Shown: positions 56,355 to 64,000 of the stretch, piece by piece
How positions within the stretch are numbered: position 1 is the first letter of the stretch
Layout of the letters: each line of letters starts with the position of its first letter
Assembly: GCF_003063625.1 (NCBI RefSeq)
Contig: NZ_CP026604.1
Span: 2,480,001 to 2,544,000, forward strand
Reading direction: 5' to 3'
Source: Saccharobesus litoralis
GTDB taxonomy: Bacteria > Pseudomonadota > Gammaproteobacteria > Enterobacterales > Alteromonadaceae
Length of the DNA: 64,000 bases
Translations under genes and position numbers: made by a program
Notes under the pieces: model-generated
Told to the model about the DNA's origin: nothing
Databases searched by the model: none
Seen by the model: the letters and a program-made list of their open reading frames with translations, nothing else

Positions 56355-57119
56355 ATGTTGATTTCTCGTTTTAAAGTACCTGTTGGTATTTTTCTGTTGT
56401 TGGCGTCTAGCCAATTATTTGCCAATTCGCTAGCGCAAAAACAGGCGCTTGGCAGTGAAAGTGTAAATAATGCGCCAATTTTATATAAAGCCGATTATAT
56501 ATTGTCTCGCCGTGGTTCAGATTACGGTAATGGCTCGCGTCAATTAATACAATTGGACAATCAACGTTATTTATTTAATTACTCATCACAAGCGCGTTTT
56601 TTATTTTTATCTGACGAGCGTAGTGAAACCAGTCAATTATGGATAGATAACAATCAAGTGAAAGTGGATTGGTATCGCTATAAGCGAGAAGGTACAGGCA
56701 AAGACAGAGACTACCATTACCAGTTTGACCATCAAGCCAAGCAGGTGCTGGATAAAGATAACAAGCCGACGGTAACCAATACTGATTTGGGCTACCGAGT
56801 TTTGGATCAACTCAGCTATCAATTGCAGTTAGAGTTAGATTTAAAAGCCGCTCCACTGCAAGATAGTTACTCTTATCAAGGGATTAATCGCGACGGCCAT
56901 ATTCGAGATTATGAATTCAAAGTGGTTGAGCAACCGACAATTAGCACTCCTAAAGGACAATTTAAAACCATCAAAATGCAACGTATCACCGATAACGAAG
57001 ATCGAGTCACATACGCTTGGTTTGCACCTGAATTGAATTATGTATTAGTGCGTTTACAGCAAATGGAAGATGGTGATGAAAGCTTTAATATTAGTTTAAA
57101 AGAGATTGAATGGTTGTAA
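56355..57119 (+). CDS. DUF3108 domain-containing exported protein
   Basis: 254 residues from the ATG at 56355; the frame opens seven codons earlier with a TTG. A signal peptide (about 1-24, ending LFANS) precedes a DUF3108 domain (about 45-250): YKADYILSRRGSDYGNGSRQLIQL, DERSETSQLWIDNNQVKVDWYRYKREGTGKDRDYHYQFD, and YRVLDQLSYQLQLELDL. The family is periplasmic, often near outer-membrane or exopolysaccharide genes, with no proven function. It is followed by a hairpin shared with the convergent prlC gene. Confidence 0.85.
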   Translation: MLISRFKVPVGIFLLLASSQLFANSLAQKQALGSESVNNAPILYKADYILSRRGSDYGNGSRQLIQLDNQRYLFNYSSQARFLFLSDERSETSQLWIDNNQVKVDWYRYKREGTGKDRDYHYQFDHQAKQVLDKDNKPTVTNTDLGYRVLDQLSYQLQLELDLKAAPLQDSYSYQGINRDGHIRDYEFKVVEQPTISTPKGQFKTIKMQRITDNEDRVTYAWFAPELNYVLVRLQQMEDGDESFNISLKEIEWL

Positions 57120-57126
57120 ATTATGT

Positions 57127-57169
57127 CGATGTCGACCGTGACAAGGTTAATAAACCACGGCAGACATCG
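57127..57169. terminator. Hairpin between DUF3108 and prlC (convergent)
   Basis: CGATGTC...CCGTG (57127-57140) pairs with CACGG...GACATCG (57156-57169) over about 12 positions with mismatches. The intervening loop is about 15 bases. T runs are weak on both sides. Confidence 0.5.
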
Positions 57170-57184
57170 AATGTAATGTTTTAA

Positions 57185-59224
57185 TTATACCTCAATACCC
57201 GAATGGGCTAACAAGGCATCAACCTTAGGTTCGCGGCCTCTGAAGGCTTTAAACAGCTCCATGGGCTCTTGTGAGCCGCCTTTTTCCAAAATATGCTTAA
57301 GGAAAGACTGACCTGTTTCAGTATTGAAGATGCCTTCTTCTTCAAATCGTGAAAAAGCGTCTGCTGATAACACTTCAGCCCACTTGTAGCTGTAATACCC
57401 TGCAGCATAGCCCCCAGCAAATATATGATTAAATGAATGCTGAAAGCGATTGAAGCTTGGCGGTGTAATGACGGCCGTTTGCTTGCGTACATCATCCAAC
57501 GTGGCTTGCACAAAGTCTTCGCTTGCATTGGTTGTATATTCATGATGAATACGAAAATCAAATAATGAAAATTCTAATTGGCGCACCATCATCATTGCTG
57601 ATTGAAAATTTTTCGCGGCGAGCATTTTATCAAGTAGAGCTTTGGGTAAAGGCTCTCCTGTTTCATAGTGGCCGGAAATATAAGCGAGTGCTTCTTCTTG
57701 CCAACACCAATTTTCTAAAAATTGACTGGGCAGTTCCACGGCATCCCAAGCGACACCACTAATACCCGATACGGCGCTAACCTCGATTTGGGTTAGCATG
57801 TGATGAATGCCGTGACCAAACTCATGGAATAGCGTAACGACTTCGTTATGGGTGAATAGGGCAGGTTTGTCACCCACGGGTTTGTTGAAGTTACAAGTTA
57901 GGTAAGCGATAGGGTGTTGGATGTTGCCAGCAGCTGTTTGGCGACGAGAGACGCAAACATCCATCCAAGCGCCACCACGCTTATTTTCACGAGCATATAA
58001 GTCAAGATAAAAGCGTCCGCGTTGTTGGCCTTGTGCATCGGTGATCTCAAAAAAGCGCACACTGTCGTGCCAAGTATCAAAGTCTTTTATTTCTGTGACT
58101 TGAATGCCAAATAGTTTATTGACTGTGGTAAATAGGCCATTTAGTACCTTATCTTCAGGAAAGTATGGGCGTAGTTCTTCATCTGAAATAGCGTACTTTG
58201 CTTGTTTTAGTTTTTCTGAATAATAAGCTGTATCCCAAGCTTCTAGCTGCTCAATACTGTGTTCTTGTTTGGCAAAAGCCAGTAATTCGTCTAGCTCGCT
58301 TTGCGCTTGTGGTTTAGATTTAGCGGCCAAATCATTTAAAAAGCTTAATACTTGCTGTGGCGTTTCAGCCATTTTTGTCGCTAGCGACTTTTCCGCAGCA
58401 TTAGCAAACCCGAGTAGTTGGGCGAGTTCATGTTTTAATGCCAAGGTTTCGTTAATAATGGCTGTATTATCCCATTCACCGGCATTCGGGCCTTGATCTG
58501 ATGCTCTGGTCGCAAATGCCGTATACATTTGCTGTCGCATGTCTCGATTATCGGCATACATCATCACTGGCAAATAGCTTGGAAACTCTAGGGTGAATAA
58601 CCAACCTTGTTTGTCTTTGCTTTGCGCGGTGGCTTGAGCTGCTGCTAATGCGCTTTCAGGTAAACCCGCAAGTTGTTTTTCATCAGTAATGTGTAATGTC
58701 CAACCTTGAGTGGCATCTAACACGTTATTAGAAAATTGCGTGCTTAATTCAGACAAGCGTTTACTAATTTCACCGTATCTTGTTTTTTTGTCGGCATCTA
58801 AGCCAATGCCTGATAATTTGAAATCACGTAAAGCATTGCTAATGGATTTTTGTTGAGATTGATTGAGTGTTTTAAACTCTTCGCTGTCAGCTAAAGTCTG
58901 ATACGCTTGATATAACCCTTCGTGTTGGCCAACCCAAGTACTAAATTCTGATAATAAGGGCAAACAAGCTTGATACGCTTGCCTTAGCTCGTCTGAATTG
59001 ACGACAGAATGCATATGGGAAACCGGTGACCAACGACGGTTTAATAAATCATCAATTTCGTCCGTTTCGACTACCAAATTATGCCAATTGACTTCTTTTG
59101 ATAGAGCACTCTCAATGGCTTTTTTACAATTGGTTAAACTTTCTTCAATTGCTGGCTGAATATACTCTGGTTTGAGTTGCGAAAAATGAGGTATCTCAAA
59201 ATCAGATAGTAAGGGGTTTGTCAT
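57185..59224 (-). CDS. prlC: Oligopeptidase A
   Basis: 679 residues, an M3 metallopeptidase like E. coli PrlC (680). The zinc site is H467-E-F-G-H471 (TLFHEFGHGIHHML), and the third ligand Glu follows in the block VELPSQFLENWCWQEEAL. GGYAAGYYSYKWAEVLSADAFSRFEEEG and the C-terminal GGSQEPMELFKAFRGREPKVDALL are conserved. It degrades oligopeptides and leader-peptide fragments in the cytosol. It is monocistronic. Confidence 0.96.
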   Translation of the reverse strand: MTNPLLSDFEIPHFSQLKPEYIQPAIEESLTNCKKAIESALSKEVNWHNLVVETDEIDDLLNRRWSPVSHMHSVVNSDELRQAYQACLPLLSEFSTWVGQHEGLYQAYQTLADSEEFKTLNQSQQKSISNALRDFKLSGIGLDADKKTRYGEISKRLSELSTQFSNNVLDATQGWTLHITDEKQLAGLPESALAAAQATAQSKDKQGWLFTLEFPSYLPVMMYADNRDMRQQMYTAFATRASDQGPNAGEWDNTAIINETLALKHELAQLLGFANAAEKSLATKMAETPQQVLSFLNDLAAKSKPQAQSELDELLAFAKQEHSIEQLEAWDTAYYSEKLKQAKYAISDEELRPYFPEDKVLNGLFTTVNKLFGIQVTEIKDFDTWHDSVRFFEITDAQGQQRGRFYLDLYARENKRGGAWMDVCVSRRQTAAGNIQHPIAYLTCNFNKPVGDKPALFTHNEVVTLFHEFGHGIHHMLTQIEVSAVSGISGVAWDAVELPSQFLENWCWQEEALAYISGHYETGEPLPKALLDKMLAAKNFQSAMMMVRQLEFSLFDFRIHHEYTTNASEDFVQATLDDVRKQTAVITPPSFNRFQHSFNHIFAGGYAAGYYSYKWAEVLSADAFSRFEEEGIFNTETGQSFLKHILEKGGSQEPMELFKAFRGREPKVDALLAHSGIEV

Positions 59225-59476
59225 GGTCTTACCTGTTATTGGAATGTGATTATTTATATCTATGTGGCGTAATTGTTAATTAACAAGCATAGCTGAGTTA
59301 ATAAATTTTAAATTAAGTTTTTAAAATCAACTTCATACTTAAAAATAACGCAAATTGTTAGAAATAAGCTTGATCAGCCGCCACAAAATAGGCAAAAATG
59401 AGCTCGCAACACACGATCTGGTAACCATCGATAAGCCTTAGTAAGCATTATCGCCCAACTCGAAAATGTGGAGATT

Positions 59477-59893
59477 ATGGAAAAGTTTTTAAAGGAACTA
59501 AGTTCTCTTGTAAACCAACATACTGAAGCGGCTGAACAATTCTTTCGTTCTTGCACGTCTAATGTATCGGGAGATGAAGACCTGATCAAGCGTGCTGAAT
59601 TGATGGAAAAAATGGAACAAAGTAGCTCTGCTACTCCTGCATTGATGCATCTCAGCAATGCTTTACTTGATCAAGTGGAAAAATACGAATACCAAGCTTT
59701 GCCTTCGGAACCTCGTTTAGTTCTACGTTATTTGATGAAGTCAAATAAGGTTAAGCAAAGAGACTTAGCGGATATCGCAACTCAGAGTATCATCTCTGAA
59801 ATTCTCAATGGTAAACGCCGTATGACTGTTAAGCAAATCAAAGGTTTTGCTAAATACTTTGATGTGCCCGTACATGTATTTATGAACGACTAG
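59477..59893 (+). CDS. HigA-like antitoxin / XRE-family regulator
   Basis: 138 residues from the ATG at 59477 with GGAG just upstream; a GTG at 59468 is an alternative. The N-terminal helical part (about 1-70) is followed by an HTH of the HigA/XRE type: LMKSNKVKQRDLADIATQSIISEILNGKRRMTVKQIKGFAKYFDVPVHVFM (about 85-138). HigA proteins repress a HigB RNase operon. No HigB-like reading frame was found in the 250 bases upstream or 500 bases downstream, so it is a lone antitoxin or a plain regulator. Confidence 0.75.
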   Translation: MEKFLKELSSLVNQHTEAAEQFFRSCTSNVSGDEDLIKRAELMEKMEQSSSATPALMHLSNALLDQVEKYEYQALPSEPRLVLRYLMKSNKVKQRDLADIATQSIISEILNGKRRMTVKQIKGFAKYFDVPVHVFMND

Positions 59894-60454
59894 CTGTTGC
59901 TGTAATGAGTTGTTTAATACGGTGAATGATTCTACATAGTAACGGCTTCGTTACTATGTATAGTCAAAGCGATCGGGTTTTAGGGGAAGCTGTCAAGCTT
60001 CGAGATCCCATGAGTATATGCTCTACTATGTGATTGGGGCTGCCTAAAGGGATTTAGGTAGTAGGACGACGCAGGAGCCAAAGTCGAGAGTAAGCGCAGA
60101 CAATGAACCATAAAATCTGAGCGAGAAGACTATAGTAGCCTTATGTCTCTGTTGATGCATGCTAATACAGGTGCTCAATAGAACAACTTTTGACGAATAA
60201 TCTATACGTTACATTTAGTCTGGTCTAAGGTCTAACCACTTACAGTGAATGGTTAATGTTATTAACCTTTGCTTTTCCCGATTTTACTTTGATAGCTTGG
60301 TATAAATAATCAAAGTTACACGCTTCTTATTACTACTGAAACAGTGTTAACTGTAATCTGCGCTATTTCTGCTTTTTTATCGTGCCACTCATCCATGTCG
60401 ACAGAACTCGTCGACGAAATTAGGATGAGCAGTGCACAAAAAGTAGAGACATTG
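59894..60454. other. Intergenic region holding element copy D
   Basis: Apart from the element at 59959-60134 the region is AT-rich with no supported gene. A short inverted repeat GTCGAC...GTCGAC flanks AGAACTC near 60400, just after the DJ-1 family gene's stop on the minus strand. A minus-strand frame through 60316-60454 is open but has no family resemblance. Confidence 0.45.
59959..60134 (-). mobile_element. TATAGTC-family element, copy D (176 bp)
   Basis: It is bounded by TATAGTCAAAGCGATCGGG at the left and CTGAGCGAGAAGACTATA at the right. It has the same parts as copy E in the opposite orientation, including the block around CTACTATGTGATTGGGGC and GGGATTTAGGTAGTAGGACGA. It lacks copy E's AGGTTTC...GAAACCT insert. 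It lies between higA and the DJ-1 gene. Confidence 0.75.
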
Positions 60455-61135
60455 TTAGTTTTGATATTCCATGTAACCTTGAGTCGCTTTGCGGATCTCA
60501 CGCGAGGTGAGTTTTTCAATCATATAGAGGCTCATGTCTATGCCTGCACTTGTTCCCCCGCAGGTAATAACATCTCCAGTATCGACAAAGCGTGAGCCTG
60601 TCAGCACTTGGCAGCTAGGGTCTATTTCTGCTAGCCATTCAAAGGCCTGATGGTGTGTCGTGGCTTGGCGGTGTTTTAATATGCCCAATTTGGCTAGTAC
60701 TACCGCGCCTGTGCAAACGGATAGCACGTATTGCGCTTCGGTCGCTAATCGTTCGATTTGGCGCAATAGGCGTTTATTTTTTAATACTTGTTTTACGCCA
60801 TCGCCGCCAGGGATTAGTAGTAAGTCAGTTGTTTGGACTTCGTCTAAGGCAACGTCAGGGCTAATGCTCAGACCATTTTTGGCCACGACACTATCACCAC
60901 ATAAAGATGCTGTTTGTACTTTAAATAGTTTGTTATTGTTGAGTTGGCGCGTAAGTGAGAAAACCTCATAAGGGCCGGCAAAATCTAGTACTTCGACATC
61001 ATCGAACAAGACTAAGGTTACGGTTTTAATCGCCAACTCCAGATTATCATCGACAAGTGGTTCAATATTTTTGTTGGCGTTGTAAGTTAATTCAGTTTGG
61101 ATTGCATTGATAAATTCATTGTTTAAGGCGTCCAT
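60455..61135 (-). CDS. DJ-1/PfpI superfamily protein
   Basis: 226 residues from the ATG at 61135, with AGGAG 8 bases upstream; the frame is open 21 codons further but lacks a better start. The nucleophile elbow is SVCTGAVVLAKLGIL with Cys141, preceded by LLIPGGDGVKQ and followed by ATTHHQAFEWL. It resembles the isonitrile hydratase/AraC-associated subgroup without the HTH domain. The family includes glyoxalases, deglycases, amidases and transcriptional regulators. The exact activity cannot be assigned. Confidence 0.85.
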   Translation of the reverse strand: MDALNNEFINAIQTELTYNANKNIEPLVDDNLELAIKTVTLVLFDDVEVLDFAGPYEVFSLTRQLNNNKLFKVQTASLCGDSVVAKNGLSISPDVALDEVQTTDLLLIPGGDGVKQVLKNKRLLRQIERLATEAQYVLSVCTGAVVLAKLGILKHRQATTHHQAFEWLAEIDPSCQVLTGSRFVDTGDVITCGGTSAGIDMSLYMIEKLTSREIRKATQGYMEYQN

Positions 61136-61479
61136 AATGACACTCCTGATACTCATTGTGCCCGAAAAAATAGAATGCGCGGGCGTGTTAAGCTGCAACT
61201 GATGGAAGGTAAGAAGGCGCCATCAGTTCGTTATCGATACTATACGAAAACACTCTGTTTCAACTTGTTTGTACTGTTAAACTTTTTCAGCAAAGTGCTT
61301 GGATATAGTTGTAACAAAAACAGTATCGATGACACTATAACTCAATTGGTTAAAAAACACGCTATCTATGCATACGAATGGTATCTAACTTATTGCGTGG
61401 TAATTGGCTATAAGTTTGTGTTATTAGCGAAGAATGCTGATAAAAAAAGGTGGGTGATTAAATCTCCCTCAAGGCGAGC
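61136..61479. other. Intergenic region between the DJ-1 gene and trkH
   Basis: No gene is supported. A plus-strand frame is open for about 100 codons, but its composition is basic and low in typical features, and no ribosome site is visible. The right end carries the hairpin that covers the trkH stop. Confidence 0.4.
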
Positions 61480-61490
61480 TTAGGCTCGCC
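61473..61490 (-). terminator. Hairpin spanning the trkH stop codon
   Basis: GGCGAGC (61473-61479) pairs with GCTCGCC (61484-61490). The TrkH stop codon (TAA on the minus strand, 61480-61482) forms most of the loop. No T run follows. Confidence 0.45.
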
Positions 61491-62931
61491 AAAAGGTCGG
61501 GGTAAATAAAACGAGTAATGTGAATATTTCAAGTCGACCAAATACCATGGCGACAACTAAGATCCACTTACTTGCATCAGGTATACTGCCAAAGTTAGCG
61601 GCAACCTCACCTAAACCAGGGCCTAAGTTATTTAAGCAGGCTGCGGTTGCTGAGAATGCAGTAATATTATCAAGCCCAGTGCCAAGCAAAGCCAGCATAA
61701 TGACAATAAAGACAACGGCATAAGCCGCGAAAAAGCCCCAGACAGCGTCTACCACCCTATCTGATAATGCCTTGCCACCTAGCTTAATTGAAAAAACAGC
61801 TTTAGGGTGGATCAAGCGGTTTAGTTCGCGTACCCCTTGTAAATACAACAAAAGTACCCGCACCACTTTCATGCCGCCGCCGGTTGAACCGGCACAACCA
61901 CCAATAAAAGATGAAAATAGCAGCAGTAGTGGTAACAGTAACGGCCAACTCGCAAATGAATCGGTGGCAAATCCGGCCGTAGTGCTAATAGATACGGCTT
62001 GAAATAAAGCGTGGTTCATCGCTTCTTCTGGGTTTGCATAGTATTGAGTTTCGAGTAAAACCCAAAAACAGCCTAGGGTTAATATTAACTGAATACCAAT
62101 AAAAACTTTAAACTCAGGGTCGCGAATGTAGCCCATAATGGAGCGCCCGCGCACGGCTGCATAATGTAATGCGAAATTAATACCGGCGATGATCAAAAAG
62201 ACGACACAAATAATATTAATAACAGGACTATTGAAATAGCCCATACTCGCATCATGGGTTGAAAAGCCGCCAATGGCGATTGTCGAGAAAGCGTGACAGA
62301 TAGCGTCGAATAAACTCATGCCAGCAAGCCAATAAGCTGCCGCGCAGACCGTGGTTAGCGTTAAATAAATCATCCATAAATGTTTGGCAGTGTCAGCAAT
62401 GCGAGGGGTCATTTTGGAATCTTTAACAGGGCCAGGTGTTTCAGCTCGATAAAGCTGCATGCCCCCGATACCTAGCATAGGTAGAATGGCTACGGCTAGT
62501 ACGATGATCCCCATGCCCCCCAGCCATTGCAGTTGTTGGCGGTAAAACAAAACGGCTTTGGGCAAATAGTCTATCCCCGTAATCACGGTTGCCCCTGTGG
62601 TCGTTAAGCCAGAAAAACTCTCAAATATGGCATCAGCTAAATTCATATCCGGAGATTCAAGTAGCATAAAGGGCAAACTACCAAATGCACCCAGTACCAC
62701 CCAGAACGCGACGACAATCAAGAATCCCTCGCGCGCTTTTAAATCGGCTTTGTGGTGCCGATGCGGGTACCACATAAATAGACCCGCGAAAATACTGAAA
62801 ACGAAGGCTAATACAAAAGCTAAACCACCGCCGTCTTTATAAATAAGGGAAACAAGCGCTGGTGGGATCATGGTTGAACTAAATAAAGCCACCAAAAGGC
62901 CGAGGATACGGATTATAGAGCGGTATTTCAT
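61480..62931 (-). CDS. trkH: Trk-type potassium uptake permease TrkH
   Basis: 483 residues, matching TrkH of E. coli (483). Four pseudo-repeats each hold a pore loop: SGLTTTGATVITG, STIAIGGFSTHDAS, VSISTTAGFATDS and AACLNNLGPGLGE carry the selectivity filters. GGCAGSTGGGMKVVR is the gate-loop signature. It transports K+ with the regulator TrkA (not in the window). It is the third gene of a likely pepQ-yigZ-trkH unit, 25 bases after yigZ. Confidence 0.96.
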   Translation of the reverse strand: MKYRSIIRILGLLVALFSSTMIPPALVSLIYKDGGGLAFVLAFVFSIFAGLFMWYPHRHHKADLKAREGFLIVVAFWVVLGAFGSLPFMLLESPDMNLADAIFESFSGLTTTGATVITGIDYLPKAVLFYRQQLQWLGGMGIIVLAVAILPMLGIGGMQLYRAETPGPVKDSKMTPRIADTAKHLWMIYLTLTTVCAAAYWLAGMSLFDAICHAFSTIAIGGFSTHDASMGYFNSPVINIICVVFLIIAGINFALHYAAVRGRSIMGYIRDPEFKVFIGIQLILTLGCFWVLLETQYYANPEEAMNHALFQAVSISTTAGFATDSFASWPLLLPLLLLFSSFIGGCAGSTGGGMKVVRVLLLYLQGVRELNRLIHPKAVFSIKLGGKALSDRVVDAVWGFFAAYAVVFIVIMLALLGTGLDNITAFSATAACLNNLGPGLGEVAANFGSIPDASKWILVVAMVFGRLEIFTLLVLFTPTFWRA

Positions 62932-62956
62932 TGGCTAACGCTTTGAGTTATTTTTG

Positions 62957-63562
62957 TTATGATTTAAGAGCCTTTAACGATAATTGCATATCGCGCAGAC
63001 GAGTATTTAAATTTTCGCTATTCGTGACACTAAGCGCAAGCTGTAATTGCACTGATTGCGTATATTCTGCATTAACTATCTCGCCATCTTCTTGGGCCAG
63101 CCAATATTGAATTTGCTCCCATTGGCTATAACTGCAATCGAGAGTGAATATTTGTTTCTCTACTTTCAGTTGGGTTTGTAAAACCTCAAGCGCTTGTTTT
63201 ACCCCGCCACCATAGGCTTTAACCAAGCCGCCTGTGCCTAATTTTATACCGCCAGAATAGCGCACAACAACAGCTAGTACATGACCTAACCCTGAACCTT
63301 GCAGTACCGCTAACATGGGTTTGCCGGCTGTGCCACTGGGCTCGCCGTCGTCAGAAAATCCATATTGATTGGAGTCATGTGGGGCTCCAGCGACAAAAGC
63401 GGAGCAATGATGTCTGGCATCTTTAAACTCTTGCTTAATCTCGGCAATAATTTGTTTGGCTTGCTGGCTATTTTGTACAGGAATGAGTCGTGTGATAAAT
63501 CGACTTTTTTTAATGGTTTCTTCTACTTCACACGTTGCTGCAGGGACTAAGTATTGACTCAT
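62957..63562 (-). CDS. yigZ: YigZ/IMPACT family protein
   Basis: 201 residues. The IMPACT N-terminal domain is seen in KKSRFITRLIPV, HHCSAFVAGAPHDSNQYGFSDDGEPSGTAGKPML and VVVRYSGGIKLGTGGLVKAYG; a small C-terminal YigZ-type alpha/beta domain follows (about 140-201). IMPACT proteins act in translation control in eukaryotes; YigZ function in bacteria is unknown. The start is the ATG at 63562. It is separated from pepQ by a TATAGTC element. Confidence 0.93.
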   Translation of the reverse strand: MSQYLVPAATCEVEETIKKSRFITRLIPVQNSQQAKQIIAEIKQEFKDARHHCSAFVAGAPHDSNQYGFSDDGEPSGTAGKPMLAVLQGSGLGHVLAVVVRYSGGIKLGTGGLVKAYGGGVKQALEVLQTQLKVEKQIFTLDCSYSQWEQIQYWLAQEDGEIVNAEYTQSVQLQLALSVTNSENLNTRLRDMQLSLKALKS

Positions 63563-63606
63563 GTAAATTGATAAACAAATACGGCAAGCGCTTAGTTTAA
63601 CAAAAT

Positions 63607-63831
63607 TATAGTCTTCTCGCTCAGGTCTTATGGTTCATTGTCAGCGCTTACTCTCGACTTTGGCTCCTGCGTCGTCCTACTACCTAAATCCCTTTAGGCA
63701 GCCCCAATCACATAGTAGAGCATATGCTCATGGGGTCTCAAAGCTTGACAGCTTTGCTTACATGGATGTAAGTACTTAGGTTTCGTCTGGAACTAGAAAC
63801 CTGCCCCTAAAACCTGATCGCTTTGACTATA
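63607..63831 (+). mobile_element. TATAGTC-family element, copy E (225 bp)
   Basis: The longest copy, with ends TATAGTCTTCTCGCTCAGG and CCTGATCGCTTTGACTATA. The interior contains CCTAAA-TCCC-TTTAGG, GAGCATATGCTC and AGGTTTC...GAAACCT palindromes. Its last 54 bases are identical to half copy B. It occupies nearly all the space between yigZ and pepQ, which share one direction and are adjacent in E. coli. Confidence 0.78.
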
Positions 63832-63834
63832 TAT

Positions 63835-64000
63835 TTAAGCAAGCCCCGCTTGTCGGGTGAGATTGATAGTGCTGGTTGTTTGTACTAACACATTATCTTC
63901 AATGCGGATGCCACCAAAAGGGATAAAGTTGTCTACGCGATCCCAATTAATGTATTTGCCCTGATCTGATTGCTTTAGTTTATTAAGCAGGCTTTCAATA
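63835..64000 (-). CDS. pepQ: Xaa-Pro dipeptidase, 3' part (continues past window end)
   Basis: The last about 55 residues are visible, read as ...NWDRVDNFIPFGGIRIEDNVLVQ...TSTINLTRQAGLA with the TAA stop at 63835-63837. FGGIRIEDNVLV is the C-terminal metal-ligand block (Glu) of the pita-bread aminopeptidase family. The position before yigZ-trkH is the E. coli pepQ order. PepQ cleaves X-Pro dipeptides in the cytosol. The rest of the gene lies beyond the window. Confidence 0.9.
   Translation of the reverse strand, partial: IESLLNKLKQSDQGKYINWDRVDNFIPFGGIRIEDNVLVQTTSTINLTRQAGLA

Noticed and set aside
59225-59476. Possible higB toxin gene before the HigA-like gene
   Set aside because: No frame on the plus strand has a start, adequate length or RelE/HigB-like residues.
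60316-60519. Minus-strand frame after the DJ-1 gene with a hydrophobic stretch
   Set aside because: It overlaps the DJ-1 gene's 3' end in another frame, has no start signal and no recognisable family.
61175-61483. 102-codon plus-strand frame between the DJ-1 gene and trkH
   Set aside because: No ribosome site and atypical composition; it runs antisense into the end of trkH and overlaps the trkH hairpin.

Overview
The window is a 64 kb chromosomal segment of a gammaproteobacterium, most likely a marine member of the Alteromonadales. The AT-rich coding style, the rpe, gpmI-envC-yibQ / yibN-grxC-secB-gpsA, fadBA, glnA-glnL-glnG, typA and pepQ-yigZ-trkH gene sets, and proteins such as RraB, YifB, TrmL and PrlC all point there. 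The genus cannot be fixed from the sequence alone. I see no rRNA or tRNA gene, no CRISPR array and no prophage.

Layout. 1-8 kb: the 3' end of rpe, a secreted subtilisin-like protease with a GlyGly-CTERM tail, tesB, ssb, a DUF6429-like gene cut after 18 codons, a phosphoribosyltransferase, a MATE exporter and an EVE-domain protein. 8-15.4 kb: the conserved divergent cluster yibQ-envC-gpmI / yibN-grxC-secB-gpsA, with a REP-associated tyrosine transposase (RAYT) sitting in its central promoter region. 15.4-25 kb: hemN, a haem-c type chemoreceptor, the glutathione-dependent formaldehyde detoxification pair, and the beta-oxidation operon fadBA behind PsrA-like and FadR-like operators. 25-41 kb: two envelope or channel genes, a DsbA-like/receiver-like/GGDEF fusion, crp, a very large beta-propeller/GAF/GGDEF sensor, a retropepsin-like protein, a GNAT enzyme, RraB, an EEP-family hydrolase, a short signal peptidase I, a transglutaminase-like protein with a DUF350 partner, trmL and pldB. 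41-48.5 kb: nitrogen control (glnG, glnL, glnA with a sigma-54 promoter and NtrC sites) and typA. 49-54.5 kb: an envelope module (outer-membrane barrel, LolA-like lipoprotein-sorting protein, RND exporter) with its TetR regulator and a set of matching TGACG-N3-CGTCA operators. 54.7-64 kb: yifB/comM, a DUF3108 protein, prlC, a lone HigA-like antitoxin, a DJ-1/PfpI protein, and pepQ-yigZ-trkH.

Two layers lie over this ordinary gene content. One is a dispersed family of intergenic elements with imperfect inverted ends (TATAGTC...CAGG), present as three full copies, one half copy and one minimal copy. They lie in promoter regions, within an operon, at a stop codon, and at the break point of the DUF6429-like gene. 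The other is a set of small palindromic repeats, including a REP-like pair flanking the RAYT and a tandem palindromic array before fadB.

The most promising under-described units are the TetR-RND-LolA-barrel module with its own operator family, the TATAGTC element family, the DsbA-like/GGDEF fusion and the CxxCH chemoreceptor. Family assignments rest on reading motifs and remembered family features. No database search was possible.
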